In this document: one piece after another, positions 17,137 to 25,980 of the stretch
Layout: every line of letters begins with the position of its first letter
Numbering within the stretch: the first letter of the stretch is position 1
Assembly (NCBI RefSeq): GCF_003952365.1
Contig: NZ_CP034443.1
Span: 5,387,001 to 5,451,000, forward strand
Length of the DNA stretch: 64,000 nt
Reading direction: 5' to 3'
Source: Mesorhizobium sp. M9A.F.Ca.ET.002.03.1.2
Lineage (GTDB): Bacteria > Pseudomonadota > Alphaproteobacteria > Rhizobiales > Rhizobiaceae
Notes under the pieces: model-generated
The model's database searches: none
What the model was told of the DNA's origin: nothing
Seen by the model: only the letters and a program-made list of their open reading frames with translations
Translations under genes and position numbers: made by a program

Positions 17137-18366
17137 ATGTCAAATAGTAAACAGCCAACACCCAAATGGCTCACCGTCGTCGGCATCGGCGAGGACGGTG
17201 TAACCGGTCTCGGCGACGAGGCCAAGCGGTTGATCGCCGAGGCTGAATTCATCTTCGGCGGCACGCGGCACCTTGCGCTGGTGGCATCCCTCATCAAAGG
17301 CGAAGCACGCGCCTGGCCAAGCCCTTTCGATGCGGAAATGCGCGACGTGCTGGCGCTCGCGGGCAAAAGGGTCTGCGTGCTCGCCTCCGGCGATCCGTTT
17401 TTCCACGGCGTCGGCGTCACCCTCGCCCGCAAGGTTCCTCCCGAAGAGACGCGCGTGATCCCCGCTTCTTCGGCCATGTCGCTGGCCGCTGGCCGCCTCG
17501 GCTGGGCGCTGCAGGATATCGAGACCATTTCGCTGCACGGCCGCTCGCTCGACCTGATCCGGCCACTGCTGCATCCGGACGCCCGCATCGTCGCGCTGAC
17601 CTCCGATGGCGACGCGCCGGCAGCGATTGCGCGCCTGCTGACCGAACTCGGCTTCGGCGCCTCACGGCTGACGGTTCTGGAGGCATTGGGCGGCCCGAAC
17701 GAAAGGTTGCGCTCGGCGCGCGCGGACGCCTTCGACCTCGAAAAGATCAATCCCCTCAACGTGCTGGCAATCGAAGTTGACTCAACTTCGGAGGCACGCA
17801 TCTTGCCGCTGACGTCAGGCCTTGCCGACAACCTGTTCGAGCATGACGGCCAGATCACCAAGCGCGAGATCCGCGCGATCACCCTGTCCGCCCTGGCCCC
17901 CAGGCGCGGCGAATTGCTGTGGGATATCGGCGCGGGTTCGGGCTCGATCGGCATCGAATGGATGCTGGCCCACCCATCCACGCGCGCCATTGCTATCGAA
18001 GCCGATCCGGCCCGCGCCGCCCGCATCCGCCGCAACGCTTCCACCTGCGGCGTTCCCGGTCTTGCTGTCATCGAAGGTTCGGCACCGCAGGCGCTTGCCG
18101 GGCTGGAAGCGCCGGACGCGATGTTCATCGGCGGTGGCGGCAGCGATCCCGGCGTGCTGGATGCAGCCATCGGCGTCTTGCCCGCCGGAGGCCGGCTCGT
18201 CGCCAATGCGGTGACGCTGGAGATGGAGGCGCTGCTTCTCGCCCGTCACGCCGCGCTTGGCGGCGATCTGATCCGCATCGCTATATCCCGTGCTTCGCCG
18301 GTTGGTTCGATGCAGGCCTGGCGGCCGGCCATGCCGGTCACCCAATGGAGCTGGGTGAAACCATGA
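17137..18366 (+). CDS. cobL: Precorrin-6B C5,15-methyltransferase (decarboxylating)
   Basis: A 409-aa two-domain enzyme that methylates C-5 and C-15 and decarboxylates the C-12 acetate. The N-terminal CbiE-like methylase domain shows VVGIGEDGVTGLGDEAK and VLASGDPFFHGVGVTL; the C-terminal CbiT-like domain begins near residue 235 with HDGQITKREIRAITLSALAP and contains WDIGAGSGSIGIEWML. The ATG at 17137 (MSNSKQPTPKW) is chosen because the frame upstream runs through the palindromic repeat and has no family features. First gene of the cobL-E-M-A-B set. Confidence 0.95.
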   Translation: MSNSKQPTPKWLTVVGIGEDGVTGLGDEAKRLIAEAEFIFGGTRHLALVASLIKGEARAWPSPFDAEMRDVLALAGKRVCVLASGDPFFHGVGVTLARKVPPEETRVIPASSAMSLAAGRLGWALQDIETISLHGRSLDLIRPLLHPDARIVALTSDGDAPAAIARLLTELGFGASRLTVLEALGGPNERLRSARADAFDLEKINPLNVLAIEVDSTSEARILPLTSGLADNLFEHDGQITKREIRAITLSALAPRRGELLWDIGAGSGSIGIEWMLAHPSTRAIAIEADPARAARIRRNASTCGVPGLAVIEGSAPQALAGLEAPDAMFIGGGGSDPGVLDAAIGVLPAGGRLVANAVTLEMEALLLARHAALGGDLIRIAISRASPVGSMQAWRPAMPVTQWSWVKP

Positions 18367-18749
18367 TGGTCGCGGGCATCGGCAGCCGTAAGGGTGTGAG
18401 CGTCGAAGACGTGCTTGCAGCGATAGAAACCGCGCTGGAAGCACATGGGCTGGCGATGACGGCGCTTTCGGCGCTCGCAACCGCTTCTCTGAAGCAGAAT
18501 GAGCGGGCAATCTTCTCCGCGGGGCGCGAACTCGCCCTGCCGGTGATCGTTATCGGGAACGCAGCACTCAAGGCCGTGTCGTCTCGCACAATCAGCCGCT
18601 CGGATCTGTCGCAGGCACTCGCCGGTACGCCCTCGGTCTCCGAAGCCTCCGCGCTTGCCGCAGCCGGCGCCGGCGCAAAACTGCTTGGGCCGCGCACCGT
18701 GCTCGGCCCGGTCACCTGCGCCATCGCCATCAGCGGAGATGCGGCATGA
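18363..18749 (+). CDS. cobE: Cobalamin biosynthesis protein CobE
   Basis: A 128-aa protein of the CobE/GbiG C-terminal family: [44 protein letters not shown] and VTCAIA. CobE is required for B12 synthesis in Pseudomonas denitrificans but its exact role is less clear; the related CbiG C-domain acts in the anaerobic route. It overlaps cobL (ATGATG: two possible starts, 18363 and 18366) and cobM (ATGA), so it is read as part of a tightly coupled operon. Confidence 0.9.
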   Translation: MMVAGIGSRKGVSVEDVLAAIETALEAHGLAMTALSALATASLKQNERAIFSAGRELALPVIVIGNAALKAVSSRTISRSDLSQALAGTPSVSEASALAAAGAGAKLLGPRTVLGPVTCAIAISGDAA

Positions 18750-19510
18750 CCGTCCATTTCATCGGCGCTGGACCGGGCGCAGCCGACCTGATCACCTTGC
18801 GCGGCATGAGATTGCTGGCAAGCTGCCCGGTTTGCCTCCATGCCGGCTCGATCATTGCCCCGGAACTGTTGCAGCACTGCGCGCCCGGCACGAAATTGAT
18901 AGACACCGCGCCGATGTCGCTCGATGAGATCGAGGCCGAGTATCTGGCGGCCCACCAGGCTGGCCACGATGTCGCCCGCCTGCACTCCGGCGATCTTTCC
19001 GTGTGGAGCGCCGTTGCCGAGCAGATTCGCCGGCTGGAAAAGCACGGCATTCCCTATACGCTGACGCCGGGCGTACCCTCGTTCGCCGCCGCGGCGGCAG
19101 CGCTGCGCCGCGAACTGACCATTCCCGAAGTCGCGCAGAGCCTGGTGCTGACACGCATTTCCGGCCGCGCGTCAAAGATGCCGCCCGGCGAAACGCTTGC
19201 CGGCTTCGGCCGCACCGGCGCCACGCTTGCGGTCCATCTCGCCATCCATGCCATCGACCGCGTCGTCGCCGAATTGACGCCGTTCTATGGCACGGACTGC
19301 CCGGTGGCTGTCGTCTTCCGCGCCTCCTGGCCGGACGAGCGCGTGCTGACCGGCACGCTGGCGACCATCGAGGCGCAACTGGCCGCCGATCCGATGGAGC
19401 GCACGGCGATCATCTTCGTCGGCCGCTCGCTGGCGGCGGAAGGCTTTGGCGAAAGCTCACTTTACGACGCCCATTACCAGCGGCGTTTTCGCGGACGGGA
19501 CGGATTGTGA
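18746..19510 (+). CDS. cobM: Precorrin-4 C11-methyltransferase
   Basis: CobM makes precorrin-5 by methylating C-11. The 254-aa protein has the methylase motifs [47 protein letters not shown] and [15 protein letters not shown], all diagnostic for CobM/CbiF. Starts by ATGA overlap with cobE; its stop overlaps the GTG of cobA. Confidence 0.96.
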   Translation: MTVHFIGAGPGAADLITLRGMRLLASCPVCLHAGSIIAPELLQHCAPGTKLIDTAPMSLDEIEAEYLAAHQAGHDVARLHSGDLSVWSAVAEQIRRLEKHGIPYTLTPGVPSFAAAAAALRRELTIPEVAQSLVLTRISGRASKMPPGETLAGFGRTGATLAVHLAIHAIDRVVAELTPFYGTDCPVAVVFRASWPDERVLTGTLATIEAQLAADPMERTAIIFVGRSLAAEGFGESSLYDAHYQRRFRGRDGL

Positions 19511-20325
19511 ACGACGGCACCGGAAACAGGGGCGGAAACGCGACGGTCGAACAGGCTTTGGCCCGGCTGAACTTCAAGCCGCGCCAGTTGCAGCCAGGCC
19601 ATGTCTGGCTGGCCGGCGCCGGCCCCGGCGATCCCGGCTGCCTGACGCTGGACGTGCTGACGGCACTTGGGCAGTGCGATGCTCTCGTCTACGACGCGCT
19701 GGTCTCGCCCGATATCGTCGCCGTCGCCGAAGGTGCCGAACTGTTCTATGCCGGCAAGCGCGGCGGCCAGCCCTCGATGAAGCAGGATGACATCACCGCT
19801 TTGCTGGTACGGCTGGCGCGGGAAGGCCGCCGCGTCGTCAGGCTGAAGGGTGGCGACCCCTATATTTTCGGCCGCGGCGGCGAAGAGGCGCTGGCGCTCG
19901 CGCGGGAAGGTATTGCCTTTCGCGTCCTGTCCGGCCTCACCTCGGGCCTCAGCGCGTTTGCCGGAGCCGGCATCCCGGCCACCATGCGCGGCATCAACAA
20001 GGCGGTGATCCTGGCCACTGGCCATGCCGCCGGCACCGATGACGACCTCGACTGGGCGGCAATCGCCCGTACCGGGCAACCGGTCGTCGTCTATATGGGC
20101 ATGGCCAATCTGCCGCTGATCGCCGGCGCGCTGCTCGACGGCGGCCTGGCGCCGTCGACGCCCGCCGCGGTGATCGTCGCCGCCACGACGCCGCAGGAAC
20201 GCATTGTCGTCGCCACGCTCGCCACCATTGCCGAGGAAGCGGCCGCCGCCGGGCTGTCTTCGCCCGCGTTGATTGTCATCGGCGGCATCGTCGCGATGCG
20301 TGCGGCATTGGCGGGCGCGCCATGA
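19507..20325 (+). CDS. cobA: Uroporphyrinogen-III C-methyltransferase
   Basis: CobA (SUMT) makes precorrin-2 from uroporphyrinogen III, the entry step to corrins. The 272-aa protein uses a GTG start (GTGA overlap with cobM). Motifs: [61 protein letters not shown] and [13 protein letters not shown]. No CysG-type N-terminal siroheme domain is present, so this is a stand-alone SUMT dedicated to the cob operon. Confidence 0.95.
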   Translation: MNDGTGNRGGNATVEQALARLNFKPRQLQPGHVWLAGAGPGDPGCLTLDVLTALGQCDALVYDALVSPDIVAVAEGAELFYAGKRGGQPSMKQDDITALLVRLAREGRRVVRLKGGDPYIFGRGGEEALALAREGIAFRVLSGLTSGLSAFAGAGIPATMRGINKAVILATGHAAGTDDDLDWAAIARTGQPVVVYMGMANLPLIAGALLDGGLAPSTPAAVIVAATTPQERIVVATLATIAEEAAAAGLSSPALIVIGGIVAMRAALAGAP

Positions 20326-21632
20326 CCCGGGCGATCATCATCGGCGCATCGCGCTCGGGCTCGGGCAAGACCAGCGTCACCATCGGTATCCTGCGCGCGC
20401 TGGCCCGGCGCGGTCTGAAAGTGCGCGGCGCGAAGTCCGGCCCCGACTATATCGACCCCGGCTTCCACACCGCCGCCACCGGTCTGTCCGGCGTCAATCT
20501 CGACAGCTGGGCAATGCCGCCTGCCCTGCTCAACGGGCTGGCTGCGCAAGCAACGCGGGATGCCGATTTCATCTTCCTCGAAAGCGCGATGGGCCTGTTC
20601 GACGGGATTCCTGCTCCTGAAGGTCGCACCGGCTCGGCCGCCGACCTCGCGCGGCTCTACGGCCTGCCGGTGCTGCTGGTGCTCGACGTTTCCGGGCAAT
20701 CCACCACGGCGGCCGCCGTCGCCAAGGGTTTTGCCACCTACGATCCGGATGTGCGTATGGCCGGCGTCGTGCTCAACCGGCTGGGCAGCGAGCGCCACCG
20801 CCGGCTCTGCGGCGACGCCATCGAGGCGATCGGCCTGCCTGTCGTCGGGGCGATCCTGCGTGATCCCTCGCTCAGCCTGCCCGAACGCCATCTCGGCCTC
20901 GTCCAGGCCGGCGAATATGACAACCTGATGGCACATCTCGACCGGCTGGCCGACATGGTCGAACGTTCGCTCGACCTCGACGCCATCATGGCGCTGGCGA
21001 CGCCATTCACGCCTGCGCCCGGCAATTTCGGCGACGCCTTGCAACCGCCCGGCCAACGCATCGCATTGGCGCAGGACGCCGCCTTCACCTTCCTCTATCC
21101 GCATGTCGTCGCGCATTGGCGCAAGGCGGGCGCCGAGATCGTCCCCTTCTCGCCGCTCGCCGACGAAGCGCCCAGCGTCAACTGCGATGTCTGCTGGCTG
21201 CCCGGCGGCTATCCCGAGCTTCATGCCGGTCGCCTGGCTGCTGCCGCGAACTTCCGGGCGGGCGTGGCAAAATTCGCCGCGACACGGCCGGTGCACGGCG
21301 AGTGCGGCGGCTTCATGGTGCTCGGCGAAGCGCTGGAAGACGCCTCGGGCGAGACGCACGGGATGCTCGGCCTGCTTGGCCATTCGACCAGCTTCGCCAA
21401 ACGGAAGATGAACCTCGGCTACCGCGAAGCGCGCCTGCGCGCCGATTGTCCGCTGGGAACCCAAGGCACCCTGATCCGCGGCCATGAATTCCACTATGCG
21501 CAGATGATTGCGACCGGCAATGACGAGCCGCTGGCCGACCTCGCCGACGGGCAGGGCAATCCGCTCGGCGCGTCCGGTTACCGGCGCGGCCATGTCAGCG
21601 GCACGTTCTTCCATGCGATTGCGAGGGGCTAG
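20322..21632 (+). CDS. cobB: Hydrogenobyrinic (cobyrinic) acid a,c-diamide synthase
   Basis: CobB uses ATP and glutamine to amidate the a and c side chains. The 436-aa protein has an N-terminal P-loop-like dethiobiotin-synthetase domain (IIGASRSGSGKTSVTIGI, AKSGPDYIDPGFH) and a C-terminal class I glutamine amidotransferase domain with nucleophile in HGECGGFMVLGEAL (Cys near residue 328) and the C-terminal RGHVSGTFFHAIA. Overlaps cobA by ATGA. The product is the substrate for CobNST, whose CobN is encoded at 8916-12569. Confidence 0.95.
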   Translation: MTRAIIIGASRSGSGKTSVTIGILRALARRGLKVRGAKSGPDYIDPGFHTAATGLSGVNLDSWAMPPALLNGLAAQATRDADFIFLESAMGLFDGIPAPEGRTGSAADLARLYGLPVLLVLDVSGQSTTAAAVAKGFATYDPDVRMAGVVLNRLGSERHRRLCGDAIEAIGLPVVGAILRDPSLSLPERHLGLVQAGEYDNLMAHLDRLADMVERSLDLDAIMALATPFTPAPGNFGDALQPPGQRIALAQDAAFTFLYPHVVAHWRKAGAEIVPFSPLADEAPSVNCDVCWLPGGYPELHAGRLAAAANFRAGVAKFAATRPVHGECGGFMVLGEALEDASGETHGMLGLLGHSTSFAKRKMNLGYREARLRADCPLGTQGTLIRGHEFHYAQMIATGNDEPLADLADGQGNPLGASGYRRGHVSGTFFHAIARG

Positions 21633-21635
21633 AAC

Positions 21636-22391
21636 ATGATCCCCCGGCAAGTCCTCGACGACATCGCGCTTTGCCTCGTCTTCTTCACGCGGCTGCCGCT
21701 GCCGGTCGTCGACTTGCGCGGTCGCAACCTTGCCGCCGCGATCTGGGCGGCGCCCGTCGTCGGCCTCGCCGTCGCATTGATCGGCGCCGTGGTCTACGCT
21801 GTCGCGACAAAACTCGGCCTCGCCGCGGGGCCGGCCGCGGCGCTGGCGCTTGCCGCCACGCTGCTCGCCACCGGCTGCCTGCATGAAGACGGGTTTTCGG
21901 ATGTCGCCGACGGTTTTGGCGGCGGCAAGACGCGCGAGAAGAAACTGGAGATCATGCGCGACAGCCGCATCGGCACCTATGGTGCCTGCGCGCTCGGCGT
22001 CTCGCTGCTGATCCGCTGGAGCGTGCTTTCGGAATTTGCCAGCCCGGCGCAAGTTTTCTGGGCTCTGATTGCCGCCCATGCCGCCTCGCGCGGCCTGCTC
22101 GGCGCCTTCATGCACCTGCTGCCGCCGGCCCGCAGCGACGGCCTCTCGGCCGATGCAGGCACCGTCTCGGCCGAAGCCGCTGGCATCGGCGCCATGCTTG
22201 GCGCCGTCGCGTTGCTGGCGCTAGGGCTCGGCGGTGCGATTGCCTCGCTGGTCCTGCTCGGCCTCCTGTTCACCGCCTTTCGCGCGCTGTGCCTCAACCA
22301 GATCGGCGGCCAGACCGGCGACACGGTCGGCGCCCTGCAGCAGCTTGGCGAGATCGCAATCCTGCTCGTTGCTTCCGTTGCCCTTTCCTGA
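21636..22391 (+). CDS. cobV: Adenosylcobinamide-GDP ribazoletransferase (cobalamin 5'-phosphate synthase)
   Basis: CobV (called CobS in enterobacteria) joins adenosylcobinamide-GDP and alpha-ribazole in the membrane. The 251-aa protein has several hydrophobic helices and the catalytic signature CLHEDGFSDVADGFGGG with EIMRDSRIGTYG. It begins three bases after the cobB stop. It should not be confused with CobS of the cobaltochelatase. Confidence 0.93.
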   Translation: MIPRQVLDDIALCLVFFTRLPLPVVDLRGRNLAAAIWAAPVVGLAVALIGAVVYAVATKLGLAAGPAAALALAATLLATGCLHEDGFSDVADGFGGGKTREKKLEIMRDSRIGTYGACALGVSLLIRWSVLSEFASPAQVFWALIAAHAASRGLLGAFMHLLPPARSDGLSADAGTVSAEAAGIGAMLGAVALLALGLGGAIASLVLLGLLFTAFRALCLNQIGGQTGDTVGALQQLGEIAILLVASVALS

Positions 22392-22415
22392 CTCTGTTTT
22401 GGAGAAATCTTCCCC

Positions 22416-23426
22416 ATGTCTTTCAAATCGTTCGATGAATTGCGCGCAGCCTGTCTCGACTTGCCAGCTGGCAGCGACGCCGCGGTAAATGCCGTCGCCC
22501 GCCGCCAGGACACGCTGACCAAGCCGCAAGGCAGTCTTGGCCGGCTGGAGGCAATAGCCGCATGGCTGGCCCGCTGGCAGGGCCGCGACATGCCGAAGCT
22601 CGACCGGGTGAAAGTCTTCGTCTTTGCCGGCAACCATGGCGTCACCGCGCTGGGCGTGTCGGCGTTCCCGTCTGAAGTCACCGTACAGATGGTGGCGAAC
22701 TTCGCTGGCGGCGGTGCCGCCATCAACCAGCTCGCCCGCATCGCCGGCGCCGATCTCGACGTCATCCCGTTCGATCTCGATCACCCGACCGGCGACTTCA
22801 CGCAAGAACCGGCAATGGACGACGAGGCCTTCCTCGCCGCCGTCTCGGCCGGTCACAGTGCGGTGACGAAAGACCTCGACCTCGTCTGTTTCGGTGAAAT
22901 GGGCATCGGCAACACCACGCCGGCGGCAGCCATTTCGGCTGCCTTGTTCGGCGGCGGCGCGGAAAAATGGACCGGGCGCGGCACCGGCGTCGACGATGCC
23001 GGACTGGTGCGCAAGATCACCGCCATCGAGGCAGGCCTCAAGCGCCACGCCGAGGCGCTTGCCGATCCGCTGAAAATCGCGGCAGCGCTTGGCGGGCGCG
23101 AACTCGCCGCCATTTTCGGCGCAACGCTGGCCGCGCGCCATTTAGGCGTGCCGGTGCTGCTCGACGGCTTCGTCTGCACCGCCGCCGCCGCACCCCTGGC
23201 AGGGCTGCATCCCGCCGGCCTCGCCCACACGCTTGCCGCCCATGTCTCGGCCGAGTCCGGCCACCGCCGCCTGCTGGAAGTGCTCGGGCTGCCGCCGCTG
23301 CTCGATCTCGGCATGCGGCTCGGCGAAGGCTCCGGCGCCTGCCTGGCCGTCAACATCGTCCGCTCGGCGCTCGAATGCCATGCCCGCATGGCAAGTTTTG
23401 CCGAGGCCGGTGTTTCGGAGAAATAG
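22416..23426 (+). CDS. cobU: Nicotinate-nucleotide--dimethylbenzimidazole phosphoribosyltransferase
   Basis: CobU (CobT in enterobacteria) activates dimethylbenzimidazole for the lower ligand of B12. The 336-aa protein has RRQDTLTKPQGSLGRLE, VFAGNHGVTALGVSAFP, CFGEMGIGNTTPAAAI and the C-terminal SAESGHRRLLEVLGL. A good ribosome binding site (TTTTGGAGAAA) precedes the ATG. It lies 24 bp after cobV in the same direction, giving the nucleotide-loop pair together. Confidence 0.95.
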   Translation: MSFKSFDELRAACLDLPAGSDAAVNAVARRQDTLTKPQGSLGRLEAIAAWLARWQGRDMPKLDRVKVFVFAGNHGVTALGVSAFPSEVTVQMVANFAGGGAAINQLARIAGADLDVIPFDLDHPTGDFTQEPAMDDEAFLAAVSAGHSAVTKDLDLVCFGEMGIGNTTPAAAISAALFGGGAEKWTGRGTGVDDAGLVRKITAIEAGLKRHAEALADPLKIAAALGGRELAAIFGATLAARHLGVPVLLDGFVCTAAAAPLAGLHPAGLAHTLAAHVSAESGHRRLLEVLGLPPLLDLGMRLGEGSGACLAVNIVRSALECHARMASFAEAGVSEK

Positions 23427-23447
23427 CCGCGACTTTACCGCACCGCC

Positions 23448-23490
23448 GGGGAAGGCTCCCTGCGTAAAGACGGTATCTTCCGTTCCCCGG
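23448..23490 (+). terminator. Hairpin after cobU
   Basis: CCGGGGAA at 23448 pairs with TTCCCCGG at 23483, enclosing a loop of about 27 bases. There is no U-run, so this is at best a weak intrinsic terminator or mRNA-stabilising hairpin at the end of the cob operon. Confidence 0.35.
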
Positions 23491-23513
23491 CAAGTCTGCA
23501 ATAAATCTGGAGG

Positions 23514-23780
23514 ATGAAAAAGCTTCATCCCGGTGCCGCTGCTGCGCTTCTTGCTGTTCTCGTTGGCATTGCGCTTCGGCGCAATGGCTATTCGAGCCAC
23601 GGCCCGATCGACACCGCTCTTTTTGTTGTTTTTCTGGTTTTCTTCTGGTGGCTGATCAGCGATTTTTCAGGAGGGAAGGCCAGTGTTGATGCAGACGGCC
23701 ATCAGAGCGCGAACACTGGCATCGCTTTTCGATTTGGCAGGTTTCTGAGCCGCATTTTTCGTGGCAATCGCGGCCTTTGA
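23514..23780 (+). CDS. Small membrane protein, hypothetical
   Basis: An 88-aa ORF with two hydrophobic segments (about residues 8-22 and 35-49: LLAVLVGIAL and ALFVVFLVFFWWLI) and a basic C-terminus ending FLSRIFRGNRGL. GGAGG touches the ATG directly (no spacer), which is unusual and lowers confidence in the start. No family recognised. It sits between cobU and the tRNA-Lys gene. Confidence 0.5.
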   Translation: MKKLHPGAAAALLAVLVGIALRRNGYSSHGPIDTALFVVFLVFFWWLISDFSGGKASVDADGHQSANTGIAFRFGRFLSRIFRGNRGL

Positions 23781-23989
23781 TTTCCTGCAATCAACCATAA
23801 TTCTTGCCGTATGCCGGAACCAGCGCTTGGAACAGGCTACTACGTGAATAGGGAACCAACCAGTCAGGACTGAAAGTCCATGCGCTGTGGAGGTCCCAAA
23901 GCGATTTGTCGGGAAATGACTCCGGTAGGGCTGGACATGGCGGATGGCGGCGGCTATATGCCCGCCGACGCTGGGTTTACCGGCCGTGT

Positions 23990-24066
<77 letters not shown>

Positions 24067-24134
24067 TCGCAACCTCAAACAGCACAAGGGTTTGCGGAAA
24101 TTCAGCGGACGGTTTTTTCGCTGAAGATTTTGGA

Positions 24135-24155
24135 CTTAGTAACGGCTTAGTAAGG
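24135..24155. promoter_or_regulatory. Putative integrase/excisionase arm sites, left
   Basis: Two direct copies, CTTAGTAA and CTTAGTAAGG, 11 bases apart, about 70 bp inside attL. The same word occurs near the right end (33855-33865 as CCTTACTAAGG, 33871 AGTAAGG, 33953 CCTTACTAA). Occurrence near both ends suggests binding sites for the integrase or the AlpA protein. Confidence 0.5.
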
Positions 24156-24344
24156 GCGGGCACGGATTTGACTCCGGACCGTTTCCTTGATCTAATTGTC
24201 GGTGAGCTTTCCAGCTCGTTCTCCAGTTCTTCAGTTCAGCCACACTGGGGCGGAAGCGCAGGTGCCAAAAGGCCTGCAGGTCCGCTGCGGTGCGTCGTGC
24301 TGCGGTCCTAGTGCTTCCGACGCACCATAAAGGATCTATGGCAC

Positions 24345-24668
24345 ATGAAGGAAACTGCACTTGAACTGATCGTTCCAGGGGAAGCCCTACGGGACGAATC
24401 AATCACCATCGAAACAAGCGATCCTGCCGCCGGTTGGCGGAGGGAGCATACGATGAGAATGGTTGATCAACTTCCTGGATGCTCCGGGGTTGTTGCTCGG
24501 GTCGATCTCGATAACGGTTTGGTGCTTTTCGTCTCCGGTTTGTATCTCATCGAGGACGAGAAGCCATCGCACCATGAGCGTCGTCTTCGGCGTATGCACC
24601 GGGAGTTCCGGGCATGGAAGCGCCGGCACGGCGTTGAGGACGTGAACTTCAACGTTTCAGTTCACTGA
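24345..24668 (+). CDS. Hypothetical protein of the integrated element
   Basis: A 107-aa ORF with AAGGA ten bases before the ATG. The N-terminal half is acidic and the C-terminal third is strongly basic (HHERRLRRMHREFRAWKRRHG), so nucleic-acid binding is possible. No family recognised. It is the first gene inside the left end and reads in the opposite direction to the packaging and replication genes. Confidence 0.5.
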   Translation: MKETALELIVPGEALRDESITIETSDPAAGWRREHTMRMVDQLPGCSGVVARVDLDNGLVLFVSGLYLIEDEKPSHHERRLRRMHREFRAWKRRHGVEDVNFNVSVH

Positions 24669-25108
24669 TCTTCAGGCACAGGCGGCCAAAGCCGCCGCTA
24701 CAGCCGCAGAGCAAGTGCGCGCTGCCCCAAGTGTGCGGGCGGCGCGTCCTCGCGCTGTACGCGGCCCCTAGTGGGAGGAATACAGCGCGACCACGGCAAT
24801 GAGGTAGGAGAGGGCAATCAGGAGGTAGGCGATCTGGAGAGAAGTCATCTTGGGCGAATCCCTTGTTGAAAGATGACCCCCTACATACTCTTCCTTCTGG
24901 CGCTGATTGCTACTTACCTGCACGCAATACACAGAGAACGGTGTCGATGCCCGCTGTTCACAGGAAACTTATTTCGTCCACAGCAGGGTTGCGTCTTGAC
25001 ACGTTTTTCCCTTGCTGGCGGCAGGCAACTGCCAGTTCGTCTACCTACACGGCGCGCTGTCTTACACCCTGTCTTCGTCCATCAAGGACGCAACAGGAGA
25101 AACCAGCA
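24669..25108. other. Gene-poor stretch with two divergent hydrophobic micro-ORFs
   Basis: No standard gene is evident. Two very short ORFs whose ATGs lie about 25 bp apart read outward: one on the minus strand (24768-24848) and one on the plus strand from 24873 with an N-terminus MTPYILFLLALIATYLHA. Both start MT plus a run of hydrophobic residues. The region could hold a divergent promoter for the wHTH gene and the left-end genes. Confidence 0.35.
24768..24848 (-). CDS. Possible 26-aa single-span membrane peptide
   Basis: ATG at 24848, TAG at 24768-24770. The peptide starts MTSLQIAYLLIALSYL and is almost wholly a transmembrane helix ending YSSH. No strong ribosome binding site. It could be a micro-protein or a toxin-like peptide, or chance. 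Reported because a similar hydrophobic start reads divergently at 24873. Confidence 0.25.
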   Translation of the reverse strand: MTSLQIAYLLIALSYLIAVVALYSSH

Positions 25109-25414
25109 ATGCCCAAGAAGACAGAGACCGCCGCTAAGCCTGCCACCAAGAAGTCGATAGTCGAGGAAATGCTGCGCGGGGGCGGCGTGAGCGTCGCCGC
25201 TATTGCCGAGAAGCTTTCAATCAGCAAGCCGGCCGCATACAGTTTGATCGGCGACGTGAAGCGCAGCGGTGTCGCTATCAGCGGCACTATGCGCGACGGC
25301 GCGATGCACTATTCAGCCGTCGCTGAAAAGAGCACCAAAGCAAAGGCTGCCCGCGCGTTCGGCAAGGGGCAAGCCATCGACGTGGACCGAGGTTCGCCCG
25401 ACGCGCTAGCATAA
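25109..25414 (+). CDS. Winged-helix/HTH-like DNA-binding protein of the element
   Basis: A 101-aa basic protein starting MPKKTETAAKPATKKSIVEE, preceded by AGGAGA. Residues 28-60 (VSVAAIAEKLSISKPAAYSLI, DVKRSG) read as a helix-turn-helix with a following wing (VAISGTMRDGAMHYS). It may regulate the element or act as a small DNA-binding protein. Its ORF is open further upstream, but the ribosome binding site fixes this start. It converges with the minus-strand gene block. Confidence 0.65.
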   Translation: MPKKTETAAKPATKKSIVEEMLRGGGVSVAAIAEKLSISKPAAYSLIGDVKRSGVAISGTMRDGAMHYSAVAEKSTKAKAARAFGKGQAIDVDRGSPDALA

Positions 25415-25454
25415 CGCCACACGATCTACCACGGAGGGGCGCTTCGCGGCTCGC

Positions 25455-25979
25455 TTAGCGCCCCCGTTGCTGACCGGCCGCAACCCTGTTGATCATCTGC
25501 GCGAACCGTCCCACGGGTACCGCACGCTTCGCCGGCCGGTACCCAACTCCATCGTCGGATTCAAGGAAAGCGGTCAGCACCTTCTCCACCGGGAACGCAC
25601 CGTAGGCCGTTTTCGCCACCACGGTCGCACCGCTGCCGTCATCAGACGGCTGCACCACGAACTCGTTCCGCTCCAGCAGCAGCGCCGCCAATCCTTCATG
25701 GAGTTCCGACTTCACATTGGCGCGCTTGATAGCCGCCATGAGCGACGACATTACCGTGCCCTGGCTTTTCTGGAATTTCGAATGCTTGGCTTTGAGGCTC
25801 TCCACCGCAGTATCAAGCGCCGTCTTTTCCGCATGCAGCGCCTTTAGCTCCCGCCCCAACGCCGTCAAAACGAACGTCGAAGGGTGGGCGGGGTCCTCAG
25901 CATAGGCAGCTTTGAGATCGTCGGGCACATCGTCCAGCGTCTCGACCAAATCCGGATAAGCGAAAGCTGAGTCAGCCAT
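25455..25979 (-). CDS. Hypothetical protein, end of the element's packaging-side operon
   Basis: A 174-aa protein starting MADSAFAYPDLVETLDDVP. The middle (residues 45-90, ELKALHAEKTALDTAVESLKAKHSKF) is predicted coiled coil. No known family. The ATG follows the upstream gene's TAA directly (TAAAATG), so both are co-transcribed. Could be a structural or capsid-size-control-type factor, but nothing in the sequence shows it. Confidence 0.65.
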   Translation of the reverse strand: MADSAFAYPDLVETLDDVPDDLKAAYAEDPAHPSTFVLTALGRELKALHAEKTALDTAVESLKAKHSKFQKSQGTVMSSLMAAIKRANVKSELHEGLAALLLERNEFVVQPSDDGSGATVVAKTAYGAFPVEKVLTAFLESDDGVGYRPAKRAVPVGRFAQMINRVAAGQQRGR

Positions 25980-25980
25980 T

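Noticed and set aside
20091..22115. 674-aa minus-strand ORF opposite cobB/cobV
   Set aside because: Antisense shadow of two clear cob genes; low-complexity Arg/Gly/Ala composition.
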